Shown: in pieces, positions 28,050 through 37,146 of the stretch | Position numbering within the stretch: the first letter of the stretch is position 1 | Layout of the letters: each line of letters begins with the position of its first letter | Source: Microvirga antarctica | GTDB taxonomy: Bacteria > Pseudomonadota > Alphaproteobacteria > Rhizobiales > Beijerinckiaceae | Assembly: GCF_017921815.1 (NCBI RefSeq) | Contig: NZ_JAGEMM010000003.1 | Span: 310,001 to 374,000 of the forward strand | DNA length: 64,000 nucleotides | Reading direction: 5' to 3' | Notes under the pieces: generated by a model | The model's input: only the letters and a program-made list of their open reading frames with translations | Databases searched by the model: none | Told to the model about the DNA's origin: nothing | Translations under genes and position numbers: made by a program

Positions 28050-29245
28050 GCCCCGAGGCAGTCGCGGTAGAGGCCTTTGACGGCCTCCATGACGTCGCGC
28101 TCGGTGAACCCGTCGAGAACCCGCGCGCGGGCGGCAGCTCCCATCCGCGCGACACTGTCCGGGTCCTGCGCCAGTTGGACAAATGCCGCGGCCAGCGCTT
28201 CAACGTCGCCGGGCGGCACCACAAGGCCCTCGATGCCGTCGCGGGCCAGCGTCCGGCAGCCGGGGACGTCCGCGGTGACGAGCGCCCTGCCACAGGCGGC
28301 CGCCTCCAGGAGCGTGCGTGGCAGGCCCTCGCCGCCGCGCGAGGGAAGGCACGCGACGTGATGGTCCCGCCAGACCCCGGCCACATCGTCCGTCGGGCCG
28401 TGCCAGGTCACGCCCGGCTCCCGGTTCCAGGCGTCGAGCGTCGCCGCCGGAATCGCCTTGGGATTGGAAGGATCGGGGGCACCATAAAGGGACAGCTCCA
28501 CCGCAGCCCCTCGGCTTCGTGCAATCCCCACGGCCGCCACGGCGAGGTCGATCCCCTTCGACCAGAGCATGCGGGCCACCAGCGCAATGCGAAGGGGCGG
28601 CTGGGGCGGCAGCGGGGAGGGCGAGAACAGGCAGGGATCAACTCCGGCGCCGCCGACGATGGTGACATCGCGTCCATCGGGATTGAGTCCGAGGAGGACC
28701 GGATCGTCGCGGTTCTCGAACAGATAGCGGGTCCGCTTGGTGGCAAGCGCCCGCACCAGGAGACGGACGCCTCGCTGGGCAAGGCGGCCGGACAGATCCT
28801 GCCGCGCGCCAAGAAACCCGAGGCCCGTCAGGGCATAGACGCGCCGGTCGATGCCCGCCATGGCGGCTGCGGCGCCGCCGATGAGAATGCCCCGAAGGGC
28901 GATGCAATGGACGATGTCGGGCTTTTCCGCGCGCAGGATGGACGCCAGTTGGCCCGCCGCATAGCCCGCCGCCATCGGGTTCAGGCTCCGGCGCTCGGCC
29001 TCGAGCGCCACGACCAGAGCGCCGGTCTGCTCGATGATCTCCTTGTGGGCACGCACCCGCGTGACGACGACGACCGCCAGCCCGAGCTCGCGCGCAGCCC
29101 GCGCCATCGGCAGGAAATGCGACGCAAAGAACCAGTCTTCGGTGACGACGAAAACAAGCTTTCGGTCGGACGGAACAGGGGCTGTCAAAGGTGTCACGAG
29201 GGATCCCGAGGCGGAGCTGAGGTCTTCTAGACGGCGCACGCCCAT
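28046..29245 (-). CDS. Family 4 glycosyltransferase
   Basis: About 399 residues when started at ATG 29245 (MGVRRLEDLSSASGSLV); the frame is open to 29476, but the extra residues are highly basic and unlikely. It has the GT-B fold: the N-terminal domain begins KLVFVVTEDWFFASHFLPMA, the linker has ALTGLGFLGARQ, and the C-terminal domain includes IALVARMLWSKGIDLA. The nucleotide-sugar site is ACLPSRGGEGLPRTLLEAAA, with the E-X7-E spacing typical of GT4. Acceptor and donor are unknown; a role in lipopolysaccharide or capsule synthesis is possible. Divergent from the topoisomerase pseudogene by about 90 bases. Confidence 0.85.
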   Translation of the reverse strand: MGVRRLEDLSSASGSLVTPLTAPVPSDRKLVFVVTEDWFFASHFLPMARAARELGLAVVVVTRVRAHKEIIEQTGALVVALEAERRSLNPMAAGYAAGQLASILRAEKPDIVHCIALRGILIGGAAAAMAGIDRRVYALTGLGFLGARQDLSGRLAQRGVRLLVRALATKRTRYLFENRDDPVLLGLNPDGRDVTIVGGAGVDPCLFSPSPLPPQPPLRIALVARMLWSKGIDLAVAAVGIARSRGAAVELSLYGAPDPSNPKAIPAATLDAWNREPGVTWHGPTDDVAGVWRDHHVACLPSRGGEGLPRTLLEAAACGRALVTADVPGCRTLARDGIEGLVVPPGDVEALAAAFVQLAQDPDSVARMGAAARARVLDGFTERDVMEAVKGLYRDCLGA

Positions 29246-29334
29246 GAGGGAACCGGCAATCACACGGGCTGCCGCCAGCAGGAACAGAAAGGGCCGGATC
29301 AGGTTGACGTCGCGTCCGTCAGCCAGGGCTCGCC

Positions 29335-30489
29335 ATGTTGCTTGAAAACACTGCTCCCGTCGCCAATGTGGTCGACCCGCGCGACGCGGCCGAGACCGCC
29401 GGTCTTTCCTATGTGTCCGACGAGCAGCCGGGTATCCGGCGCAAGAGGGCCGGCAAGGGGTTTTCCTACGTGGCATCGACCGGCCGCAAGGTCGACGACG
29501 AGCCGACCCTCGCCCGCATCCGCGCGCTTGCCATTCCGCCGGCCTATACCGAGGTCTGGATCTGTCAGAAGGCCAATGGCCATATCCAGGCGACGGGCCG
29601 TGACGCCAAAGGCCGCAAGCAATATCGCTATCACGCCTTGTTTCGCGAAGTCCGCGACAGCACCAAATACGAGCACACGCTCGCCTTCGCTCAGGCGCTC
29701 CCGGCGATCCGCAAAGCGGTCGACGCGCATATGGGCCTGCGCGGATTGCCGCGTGAGAAAGTGCTGGCCACCGTGGTGCACCTTCTCGAGAACACCCTTA
29801 TCCGCGTGGGAAATTCCGACTACGCCAAGCAGAACAAGAGTTATGGTCTCACCACGTTGCGCGACCCGCATGTCGCCGTGACGGGCGCCGAACTGCGCTT
29901 CGCCTTCAAGGGGAAAAGCGGCAAGGAATGGCGGCTGAAGGTCAAGGACCGCCGCGTTGCCCGCATCGTGAAGGCCTGCCAGGACCTGCCGGGCCAGGAC
30001 CTGTTCCAGTATCTCGATGAGGACGGCGAGAGGCAGAGCATCTCGTCATCGGACGTCAACGCCTATCTGCGTGAGATCTCCGGCGAAGATTTCACCGCCA
30101 AGGATTTCCGCACCTGGGCCGGGACCGTTCTGGCAGCGCTCGCGCTCGCGGAGTTCGAGCGATTCGACGACGAAGCCAGCGCCAAGTAGAACCTCCGGGC
30201 GGCAATCGAGAGCGTCGCCTCGCGGCTGGGCAACACGCCCACGATCTGCCGCAAGTGCTACATCCATCCAGAAGTGCTCAACTGCTACCTCGACGGCGAC
30301 CTGTTGCTGGACGTCAAGGAAGAGGTGGAGGCAGAACTGCGCGATCAGCTCGCCGGACTGAAGCCCGAAGAGGCCGCCGTGCTGATCCTGCTGAAGGCCC
30401 GCCTCGAGCGGGAACTCGACGTCCGCAAGGCGCGTAAGTCCGCGGGGAAAAAGACGCCCAGACGGGCGTCTGCGACACTGAAAGCCTAG
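29335..30489 (+). pseudogene. DNA topoisomerase IB gene split by an in-frame TAG
   Basis: Reading from ATG 29335 gives 284 residues of a poxvirus/bacterial-type topoisomerase IB, then TAG at 30187-30189. The same frame continues uninterrupted to TGA-free stop TAG at 30489, giving a full 384-codon gene. Upstream parts are normal: YTEVWICQKANGHIQATGRD, NTLIRVGNSDYAKQNKSYG and KDFRTWAGT (active-site Arg near 259). The catalytic Tyr lies downstream, in RKCYIHPEVL (TAC 30259-30261, codon 309), so the truncated protein cannot nick DNA. Relatives usually have a lysine after the Ala-Lys at this point, so AAG to TAG is the simplest change. A single nonsense mutation, a sequencing error or read-through are possible. 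Likely a recent pseudogene. Confidence 0.88.
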
Positions 30490-30551
30490 TTGTCCCGGGC
30501 GGTTTCGTGGGAATATGACCCCACGATCTGAACGACCGCAGGGAGAACGCC

Positions 30552-31985
30552 ATGGAACTCGACGCCTTGATGCTGTCGCGGATCCAGTTCGGCTTCACGA
30601 TCGCGTTCCACATCATCTTCCCGTCCTTCACCATCGGCCTTGCAAGCTGGCTCGTGGCGTTGGAATTCAACTGGCTGCGGACCGGCAATCCCCTCTACAA
30701 AAACCTGTTCCGGTTCTGGGTGAAGGTGTTTGCCGTGTCGTTCGGCCTCGGGGTCGTGTCCGGCATCGTCATGAGCTACCAGTTCGGCACCAACTGGTCG
30801 CGCTATTCCGAGTTCACCGGCAACGTTCTCGGTCCGGTCATCGCCTACGAGGTGCTCACCGCGTTCTTCCTCGAGGCCTCGTTTCTCGGCATCATGCTGT
30901 TCGGCTGGGAGAAGGTCGGCAACCGGCTTCATTTCGTCGCGACCTGCCTGGTGGCGCTGGGAACGCTGATCTCGGCCTTCTGGATCCTGTCGGCCAATTC
31001 CTGGATGCAGACGCCGGACGGCTTTGCCATCGAAAACGGCAAGGCGGTGCCGACAGACTGGTTCAAGGTGGTGTTCAACCCGTCCTTCCCGTTACGCTAT
31101 GCCCACATGGTGACGGCCTGCTACCTGACGACCGCCTTCGCCATCGCGGGCATGTCCGCCTGGATGTTGCTGCGCGCCTGGAAGGAGCCCGAATCGCGGC
31201 TCGCCGGCGCCCGCAAGTCCCTGTCCATGGCACTGTGGTTCGCCGTGGTGGCGGTGCCCCTGCAGATCTTCATCGGCGACATGCACGGGCTGGTGGTGAT
31301 GGAGCACCAGCCGGTCAAGCTTGCGGCCATCGAGGGCAACTGGGACCGGCAGGCGAACATGCCGCTCCGGCTGTTCGCGCTGCCGGATCAGGCCGCCGAG
31401 ACGAACCACTACGAAGTGGCGATTCCGAAGATCGGCAGCCTGATTCTCACCCATTCCTTCGACGGCGTCGTGCCCGGTCTCAAGGATGTGCCGGCGGCGG
31501 ACCGCCCGCCCGTCTGGCCGGTCTTCTTCTCGTTCCGTATCATGGTGGGGATCGGCTTTGCCATGCTGGGCCTGTCGCTCTGGAGCCTCTACCTGCGCTT
31601 CAAGGGGACGCTGTTCTCGAATCGTCTGTTCCTGCGCGCCGCCATGATCATGACGCCGTCCGGATTCGGCGCCGTGCTGTTCGGCTGGTTCACGGCCGAG
31701 ATCGGTCGCCAGCCTTTCGTCGTGTACGGCCATCTGCGCACGGCCGACGCGGTCTCGCCGATTTCGGCGAGCGCGGTCACCGCGTCGCTTCTCACCTTCA
31801 TCGTGGTCTACGCCTTCGTGTTCGGTTTCGGCTCCTATTATCTGGCCAAGCTCCTCCGCAAGGGGCCTGACCCGGTGGAGGATCTGCCGGGCGAAGACCT
31901 CACGAAGACGGCCCGGCGGCCGCTCTCCGTCCCCAGTGAGGGGATCGAGGGCGGGCCCGGCCACGAAGCGCAGACGGCCAGATAG
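30552..31985 (+). CDS. cydA: Cytochrome bd-type ubiquinol oxidase subunit I
   Basis: 477 residues with about nine membrane helices. Contains the heme b595 ligand His in IAFHIIFPSFTIG (residue about 20) and the second axial His in RYAHMVTACYLTTA. GWFTAEIGRQPFVVYG is the quinol-site region; the Q loop is short, as in cyanide-insensitive oxidases (CIO). It oxidises ubiquinol and reduces O2 to water without proton pumping. Starts at ATG 30552, 62 bases after the topoisomerase frame. Followed by cydB after 10 bases. Confidence 0.94.
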   Translation: MELDALMLSRIQFGFTIAFHIIFPSFTIGLASWLVALEFNWLRTGNPLYKNLFRFWVKVFAVSFGLGVVSGIVMSYQFGTNWSRYSEFTGNVLGPVIAYEVLTAFFLEASFLGIMLFGWEKVGNRLHFVATCLVALGTLISAFWILSANSWMQTPDGFAIENGKAVPTDWFKVVFNPSFPLRYAHMVTACYLTTAFAIAGMSAWMLLRAWKEPESRLAGARKSLSMALWFAVVAVPLQIFIGDMHGLVVMEHQPVKLAAIEGNWDRQANMPLRLFALPDQAAETNHYEVAIPKIGSLILTHSFDGVVPGLKDVPAADRPPVWPVFFSFRIMVGIGFAMLGLSLWSLYLRFKGTLFSNRLFLRAAMIMTPSGFGAVLFGWFTAEIGRQPFVVYGHLRTADAVSPISASAVTASLLTFIVVYAFVFGFGSYYLAKLLRKGPDPVEDLPGEDLTKTARRPLSVPSEGIEGGPGHEAQTAR

Positions 31986-31995
31986 GAGCGCGCCC

Positions 31996-33039
31996 ATGTT
32001 CGGTTTCGGAATGGCCTATGAGGGACTGGCGTTCTGGCTCCCCCTGATCTGGGCCGGTGTTCTCGCCGTGGCGGTCGCCATGTATGTCATCGCCGACGGC
32101 TTCGATCTGGGCGTCGGCATCCTGTTCAAGGGAGCCCGGGACGAGAACTGGCGCGACCGGATGATGTTCTCCGTGGCCCCCATCTGGGACGGCAACGAGA
32201 CCTGGCTGATTCTGGGCGGCGGCGGATTGTTCGCCGTTTTCCACATCGCCTACGCGATCCTGATGCCCGCCCTCTACGTGCCGATCACGCTGATGCTCGT
32301 GGCGTTGATCTTTCGGGGGGTCGCATTCGAATTCCGCTTCAAGTCGGACCGCTCGAAATTCCTGTGGGACAACGCGTTCCACTACGGGTCGCTGGTGGCG
32401 ACCTTCTCTCAGGGGCTTGTACTGGGCGCCTTCGTCCAGGGATTTTCCCATGACGGCCACCAGTTCACCGGCGGCGTCCTGGACTTCCTGACGCCGTTCA
32501 GCGTCATGACGGGCATCGGACTGGTCTGCGGCTACGGCCTGCTCGGCGCGACGTGGTGCGTCATGAAGACGACGGGCGAGTTGGAGATCTGGGCGCGCCG
32601 GATGGCGCTGCGGTTTCTCGTCGCCACCATGATGGCCATGGCGGTGGTGTCGATCTGGGTGCCGTTTCTCGGCCGAAATCTCGACGCGCGCTGGTTCGCG
32701 TGGCCCAACATCGCCTTCCTGGCCCCGATCCCGCTGGTGACGGCCTTTGCGGCCTATCGGCTCTATGCCGATCTTGCGGCGGGGCGTCACGTGCGCCCGT
32801 TCTTTCTCGCCATCAGCCTGTTTATGCTGGGCTATCTCGGCTTGGGCGTGACGCTCTTCCCCTATATCGTGCCGCCGTCCCTGACCATCTGGGACACGGC
32901 CAACACCGTCTCGTCGCAGCTTTTCGCCCTCGTGGGATTTGCGATCGTCCTGCCGTTCACCTTCGCCTACACGGCCTACGCCTACTGGGTCTTTCGCGGC
33001 AAGGTTGCCGAGGAGATCAAGGGCGGAGGATATCACTGA
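31996..33039 (+). CDS. cydB: Cytochrome bd-type ubiquinol oxidase subunit II
   Basis: 347 residues from ATG 31996 (MFGFGMAYEGLAFWLPLIWA); the frame is open from 31936 but the added residues are basic and not family-like. Typical CydB pattern: YVIADGFDLGVGIL near residue 30, followed by WDGNETWLILGGGGLFAVF near 60. Eight or nine membrane helices form the second half of the oxidase heterodimer. Its stop overlaps the start of the small subunit gene by one base (TGATG). Confidence 0.95.
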   Translation: MFGFGMAYEGLAFWLPLIWAGVLAVAVAMYVIADGFDLGVGILFKGARDENWRDRMMFSVAPIWDGNETWLILGGGGLFAVFHIAYAILMPALYVPITLMLVALIFRGVAFEFRFKSDRSKFLWDNAFHYGSLVATFSQGLVLGAFVQGFSHDGHQFTGGVLDFLTPFSVMTGIGLVCGYGLLGATWCVMKTTGELEIWARRMALRFLVATMMAMAVVSIWVPFLGRNLDARWFAWPNIAFLAPIPLVTAFAAYRLYADLAAGRHVRPFFLAISLFMLGYLGLGVTLFPYIVPPSLTIWDTANTVSSQLFALVGFAIVLPFTFAYTAYAYWVFRGKVAEEIKGGGYH

Positions 33040-33170
33040 TGGCGACCTTGCATTCCCGTCCGGGCCGCGGTGGAGGCCGACGGTTCGCCTGGTTCGTGGC
33101 GATTTACGGGGCGAGCCTCATTGTCTTCGCCGCCTTGGTTTACGGGCTGCGCGCCATCATTCCGCACTAG
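33039..33170 (+). CDS. Small membrane subunit of the bd-type oxidase (DUF2474-like)
   Basis: 43 residues from an ATG at 33039 that overlaps the cydB stop TGA (TGATG). The N-terminus is Arg/Gly-rich (HSRPGRGGGRR), followed by one hydrophobic helix FAWFVAIYGASLIVFAALVY. DUF2474 proteins and CydX/CydS are small third subunits that stabilise the oxidase heme region. The overlap with cydB argues strongly for co-translation. Family assignment rests on size, topology and context. Confidence 0.72.
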   Translation: MATLHSRPGRGGGRRFAWFVAIYGASLIVFAALVYGLRAIIPH

Positions 33171-33447
33171 ACATGGGCGAAAATTCCTCGGTTAATTTGC
33201 CTAAGTCACTGTGAAGAGGATGGTATTTCAAAAAAAGCCTCAAGATTGCCATGAATGCGCACGAGGGTCCGCGGCGTCGGGATGCGTTTCCGCCCGGTGA
33301 TTTTCCACACACGGCAGTCCACGCGGGTCAGGCAGGCGCATGCGCCGGCGAGTCGGTCCATTGATTAAAACGTAATATTGAAGCAAAATGCGCACTTGGG
33401 TGTGCCTCTCTGAACGGGCTGGAACACAAGGTCGCGGACTCTTTTCA

Positions 33448-33476
33448 TTGACAGAGTTACATAGAATAGGGTTACA
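33448..33476 (+). promoter_or_regulatory. Possible sigma-70 promoter for the type I secretion operon
   Basis: A perfect TTGACA at 33448-33453 is followed after 17 bases by GTTACA (33471-33476), a weak -10 match. The sequence lies about 210 bases before the ABC gene start in the most AT-rich part of the region. Only the -35 box is strong. Confidence 0.3.
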
Positions 33477-33496
33477 AAAGACATAGCGTAACGTAA

Positions 33497-33532
33497 GCTG
33501 AGCGCCGGCCCAGAAAGGCCTCACCGCTCAGC
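33497..33532. repeat. Inverted repeat GCTGAGCG / CGCTCAGC in the leader of the secretion operon
   Basis: Perfect 8-bp arms at 33497-33504 and 33525-33532 around a 20-base loop, between the possible promoter and the ABC gene. It could be a regulator site or an mRNA hairpin; no U-run follows, so it is not a terminator. Confidence 0.5.
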
Positions 33533-33687
33533 CAAGGCGCTGGACGAGGGGCTTCATAGAAATAAAGCCTAACCACTTAGAGGCCGTCACATGGCGGCTC
33601 ATTTCATGTAGGGTGACTTGAATCCTGCGTGGTGTAACGCAACTGAGACCGAGCGGAGTCGGCTTATCGGCCCGCCATGGGATATGA

Positions 33688-35463
33688 ATGATGAAGCAGG
33701 CAGCGAGAAGCCGCAGGCAAGAAAGTACCGAAGTCCTCGACGCGCTGAAAGTGTGCAGTCCCTCCTTCGTTGGCGTGGCGCTGTTTTCGGCAGTCGTGAA
33801 CATCCTGGCGCTGACCGGGTCGATCTATATGCTTCAGCTTTACGATCGCGTGCTGTCGAGCCGGAGCATCTCCACCCTGGTCGGTCTGTCCCTGATCGTG
33901 CTCGCCGCCTACCTCCTGCAGGGCGGCCTCGACGCCCTGCGCGGCAAGATGCTGGCGCGAATCGGCGCCCGCTTCGACGAAATTCTCTCCCGCCGCGTCT
34001 TCGATCTCGTGGCGACCATGCCGCTCAAGGGCGCCAAGGCGTCCGAAAGCCTTCAGCCCATTCGCGACCTCGACCAGATCCGCGGCTTCCTGTCGAGCCT
34101 CGGCCCGACGGCCATGTTCGACATGCCGTTCATGCCGATCTTCTTCATCGGCTGTTTCATTATCCACCCCTGGCTTGGCTGGATGTCGGTGATCGGCGGC
34201 ATCGTCATCATCATTCTGACGCTCTACACCGACGCCAAGAGCAAGGCCCCGGCCTTTGAACTCGCCAAGAGCGGTGCCGAACGCCAGATGATGGCTGAGA
34301 GCAGCCGCCGCAACGCCGAGGTCATCCGCGCGCTCGGCATGCTCGACTTCCTGGGCAACCGCTATGCCAAGGTTCACACCAAGCATGTGGATGCGGCCCT
34401 TGCGTCCAGCGAATCAACCTCCGGCATCGCGGCCTTCGCCAAGGTGTTCCGCATGGTCCTGCAATCCGGCATCCTTGGCCTCGCGGCCTACCTGGTCATC
34501 CAGGGCGAGATGTCGGGCGGCCTGATGATTGCCGCCTCCATCATGATGTCCCGGGCCCTCGCGCCCATCGAGATCGCGGTGGCGAACTGGAAGGGCTTCA
34601 CGGCGGCACGCCAGGGCTATCATCGCCTGTCGCACATCCTGTCGGTCGTGCCCGCCCAGGAACTGCACATGCCCCTGCCGGCGCCCCGCCAGCGCCTCAC
34701 CCTGGAGGACATCTATGTGGGTGCCCCAGGTGGCCAGCAGGCCATTGTCCATGCGGCTTCCCTCGAATTGCAGGCCGGCCAGGGCCTCGGTCTCATCGGG
34801 CCCAGCGCGTCAGGGAAATCGACCCTTGCCCGCGCCATTGTCGGTGTATGGCCAACCCTGCGCGGCGATATCCGCCTCGACGGCGCGGCCATCGAGCACT
34901 GGGAATCGGACGATCTCGGCCGGCATATCGGCTACCTGCCCCAGGACGTCGAGCTGTTCGACGGGACGGTGGCGGAGAACATCGCCCGCTTCCAGGCAGA
35001 GCCTTCGCCGGAGGCCGTTATCGCAGCGGCCCAGACCGCCGGCGCCCATGAACTCATCCTCGGCCTGCCGGACGGCTACGACACTCATATCGGCGAAGGC
35101 GGAGCATCTCTGTCGGGCGGTCAGCGCCAGCGCGTGGCTCTTGCCCGCGCGCTCTACGGCGACCCCTTCCTGGTCGTGCTCGACGAGCCCAATGCCAGCC
35201 TCGACGGGGCAGGCGACGAAGCGCTGAACGGCGCCATCATGGCCGTCCGCAACCGTGGCGGCATCGTGATCGTCATCACCCATCGGCCGGCGGCGCTTGG
35301 CAATGTCGATCTCGTCGGCATCATGGAAGAGGGCCGCGTCAAGGCGCTCGGACCGCGTGACGAAGTTCTGCAATCGGTCATGAAACGTAATGCGACGCCT
35401 GCAGCCGCACCGGCTGCAGCGCGGGCGGCGGCGCCGGGCACGTCCCTGCGGGAGGTCGGATAA
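33688..35463 (+). CDS. Type I secretion ABC transporter (PrtD/LapB-like), permease-ATPase
   Basis: 591 residues (ATG 33688 or 33691). Six membrane helices in the first half (VGVALFSAVVNILALTGSIY, MLQLYDRVLSSRSISTLVG), then the ATPase: Walker A GPSASGKST near residue 374, signature LSGGQRQRVALARA near 478 and Walker B VVLDEPNASLD near 497. No C39 peptidase or inactive C39-like domain is present at the N-terminus, so it fits PrtD-type exporters of RTX proteases, lipases or S-layer-like proteins. Its stop overlaps the HlyD gene start (TAATG). No tolC-like gene is nearby. The RTX proteins at 1-1171 and 4260-5651 are candidate cargo. Confidence 0.93.
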   Translation: MMKQAARSRRQESTEVLDALKVCSPSFVGVALFSAVVNILALTGSIYMLQLYDRVLSSRSISTLVGLSLIVLAAYLLQGGLDALRGKMLARIGARFDEILSRRVFDLVATMPLKGAKASESLQPIRDLDQIRGFLSSLGPTAMFDMPFMPIFFIGCFIIHPWLGWMSVIGGIVIIILTLYTDAKSKAPAFELAKSGAERQMMAESSRRNAEVIRALGMLDFLGNRYAKVHTKHVDAALASSESTSGIAAFAKVFRMVLQSGILGLAAYLVIQGEMSGGLMIAASIMMSRALAPIEIAVANWKGFTAARQGYHRLSHILSVVPAQELHMPLPAPRQRLTLEDIYVGAPGGQQAIVHAASLELQAGQGLGLIGPSASGKSTLARAIVGVWPTLRGDIRLDGAAIEHWESDDLGRHIGYLPQDVELFDGTVAENIARFQAEPSPEAVIAAAQTAGAHELILGLPDGYDTHIGEGGASLSGGQRQRVALARALYGDPFLVVLDEPNASLDGAGDEALNGAIMAVRNRGGIVIVITHRPAALGNVDLVGIMEEGRVKALGPRDEVLQSVMKRNATPAAAPAAARAAAPGTSLREVG

Positions 35464-36782
35464 TGTTGATCAAGCCAGCACCCAAGAAGTCCAAGCACCA
35501 GGCGGCCATCCATCGGGCAGCCATTGCGGGCGTGTCCATGATCGCCCTCTTCGGCGGGACGATCGGCCTCTGGGCCGCGACCGCCACCCTGTCCGGCGCT
35601 GTCATGGCCGGCGGCCAGTTCGTGGTCGATACCAGCATCAAGAAGATCCAGCACGGCACCGGCGGGATCGTGGGCGAACTGAACGTCCATGAGGGCCAGC
35701 GCGTGAAGGAGGGCGAGTTGCTTGTCCGTCTCGACGAGACGGTGACGCGCGCCAACCTTCAGGTGGTGTCCAAGCAGCTCGACGAGTTTCTAGGCCGTCA
35801 GGCCCGTCTCGAGGCGGAGCGTGACGGACTGAACGAGTTGGCGACGCCGCCTGAACTCGCGAGCCGGGCGAGCGAACCGGCGATCATGAAGATCCTGTCG
35901 ACGGAGCGGACCCTGTTCGAAGCCCGCCGCGCGGCCCGCGCGGCCCAGAAGGATCAGCTGCGCAAGCGCATTTCGCAGTCGCAGGACGAGATCACCGGCC
36001 TTCGCGCCCAGCAGGCGTCAAAAGCCCGCGAGGCAACCCTCATCACCGAGGAGCTGAAGGGCGTCCGTGAGCTCTACGAGAAGAACCTCGTGCAGTTGCC
36101 GCGCCTTAACGCCCTGGAGCGTGACGGCGCCAGCATCGAGGGCCAGCGGGGGCAGCTCATCGCCGCCGTCGCCCAGGCCGAGGGCAAGATCGCCGAAACC
36201 TCGTTCCAGATGATTCAGGTGGACGAGCAGCTGCGCGCCGACGCGATGCAGGAGTTGCGCGAGATCCAGGGCAAGATCGCGGAGTTCAGCGAGCGCCGCG
36301 TCGCCGCCGAGGACCAGCTTCGCCGGATCGACATCCGGTCTCCGAGCGCCGGCTATGTCCACCAGCTCAATGTCCATACGGTCGGGGGTGTCATCTCGCC
36401 GGCCGAGCCCGTCATGTACATCGTGCCCGAGAATGAATCCCTCAATCTGGAGGCGAGGGTCCAGCCAAGCGACATCGATCAGGTGGCCATCGGCCAGAAA
36501 GCGACCGTGCGCGTTCACGCCTCCCATGCCCGCACGATCCCGGAACTCCATGGCACCGTGTCGCGGGTCTCGGCCGACGTGACCACCGACCAGAAGAGCG
36601 GGGCGTCGTTCTACACGATTCGCGTCGAACTCCCCGCGACCGAGCTCAAGCGTCTCGAGCACCTGAAGCTCATCGCCGGCATGCAGGCCGAGGTGTTCGT
36701 CCAGGTCAATGAGCGCACGCCGTTCGAGTATATGATCAAGCCGATGGAAGAGCAGTTCGCCCGCGCCTTCCGCGAGCATTAG
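35463..36782 (+). CDS. Type I secretion membrane-fusion protein (HlyD/PrtE family)
   Basis: 439 residues. One N-terminal membrane helix (IAGVSMIALFGGTIGLWAAT), a lipoyl/barrel-sandwich half (GGQFVVDTSIKKIQHGTGG), and a long coiled coil at about residues 90-285. The closing half includes DIRSPSAGYVHQLNVHTVGG. The C-terminal beta-barrel ends EQFARAFREH. It bridges the ABC transporter and an outer-membrane TolC channel. It overlaps the ABC gene by one base, so the two are made together. A strong terminator follows. Confidence 0.94.
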   Translation: MLIKPAPKKSKHQAAIHRAAIAGVSMIALFGGTIGLWAATATLSGAVMAGGQFVVDTSIKKIQHGTGGIVGELNVHEGQRVKEGELLVRLDETVTRANLQVVSKQLDEFLGRQARLEAERDGLNELATPPELASRASEPAIMKILSTERTLFEARRAARAAQKDQLRKRISQSQDEITGLRAQQASKAREATLITEELKGVRELYEKNLVQLPRLNALERDGASIEGQRGQLIAAVAQAEGKIAETSFQMIQVDEQLRADAMQELREIQGKIAEFSERRVAAEDQLRRIDIRSPSAGYVHQLNVHTVGGVISPAEPVMYIVPENESLNLEARVQPSDIDQVAIGQKATVRVHASHARTIPELHGTVSRVSADVTTDQKSGASFYTIRVELPATELKRLEHLKLIAGMQAEVFVQVNERTPFEYMIKPMEEQFARAFREH

Positions 36783-36818
36783 GCGCTTTTTCGCCCGGCT
36801 CCGATCGGGCCGGCCTTC

Positions 36819-36860
36819 AATCCGCAGCGTCCGCTTCCAAGCGCGCTGCGGATTTTTTTT
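36819..36860 (+). terminator. Rho-independent terminator of the type I secretion operon
   Basis: Eleven-base-pair stem AATCCGCAGCG / CGCTGCGGATT (36819-36829 and 36844-36854) followed by a run of T to 36860. It lies 36 bases after the HlyD-like stop codon. Confidence 0.88.
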
Positions 36861-37146
36861 GGGGCGCTCCGGGGCGGGAGCACAGGCCTTTCCGGTCCTG
36901 CGACGACGTGGCGGGCTCCCGTCGTCTCAACCCTTGGGGTGCACGGGGGGGCCGCCAGACCGGGAATCTGACGGACTTTTCGCCGAAAATGATCTGCCTG
37001 GCCGGCACATCTCACTGGCAAAACGTGCTCTCGCGCGGTGTCGTTCGTTCAGGACCGCACGTGCATTCCCCTACGTCCCTTCCGCCCGCGCGCAAAATCT
37101 GCGAAGGCAGAGTTCATCACTGTTATCGCGGGGCGAAAGCCGGACC
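36861..37146. other. Intergenic region upstream of otsB
   Basis: 286 bases between the terminator and otsB. It must hold the otsB promoter, but I see no strong -35/-10 pair, repeat or RNA gene in it. Confidence 0.4.

Larger units (their letters stand above)
33171..33687. other. Non-coding region between the oxidase operon and the type I secretion operon
   Basis: 517 bases without a convincing gene, more AT-rich than its surroundings. It holds a possible promoter (33448-33476) and an 8-bp inverted repeat (33497-33532), described separately. A 26-codon ORF from about 33220 has no homology signs and is probably chance. No tRNA or terminator with a clear U-run was seen just after the oxidase small subunit. 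Confidence 0.5.

Noticed and set aside
30187-30489. Read-through of the topoisomerase TAG as a genuine sense codon
   Set aside because: No evidence for amber suppression in this lineage, and all the other genes seen stop normally, some at TAG; a mutation or sequence error is simpler.
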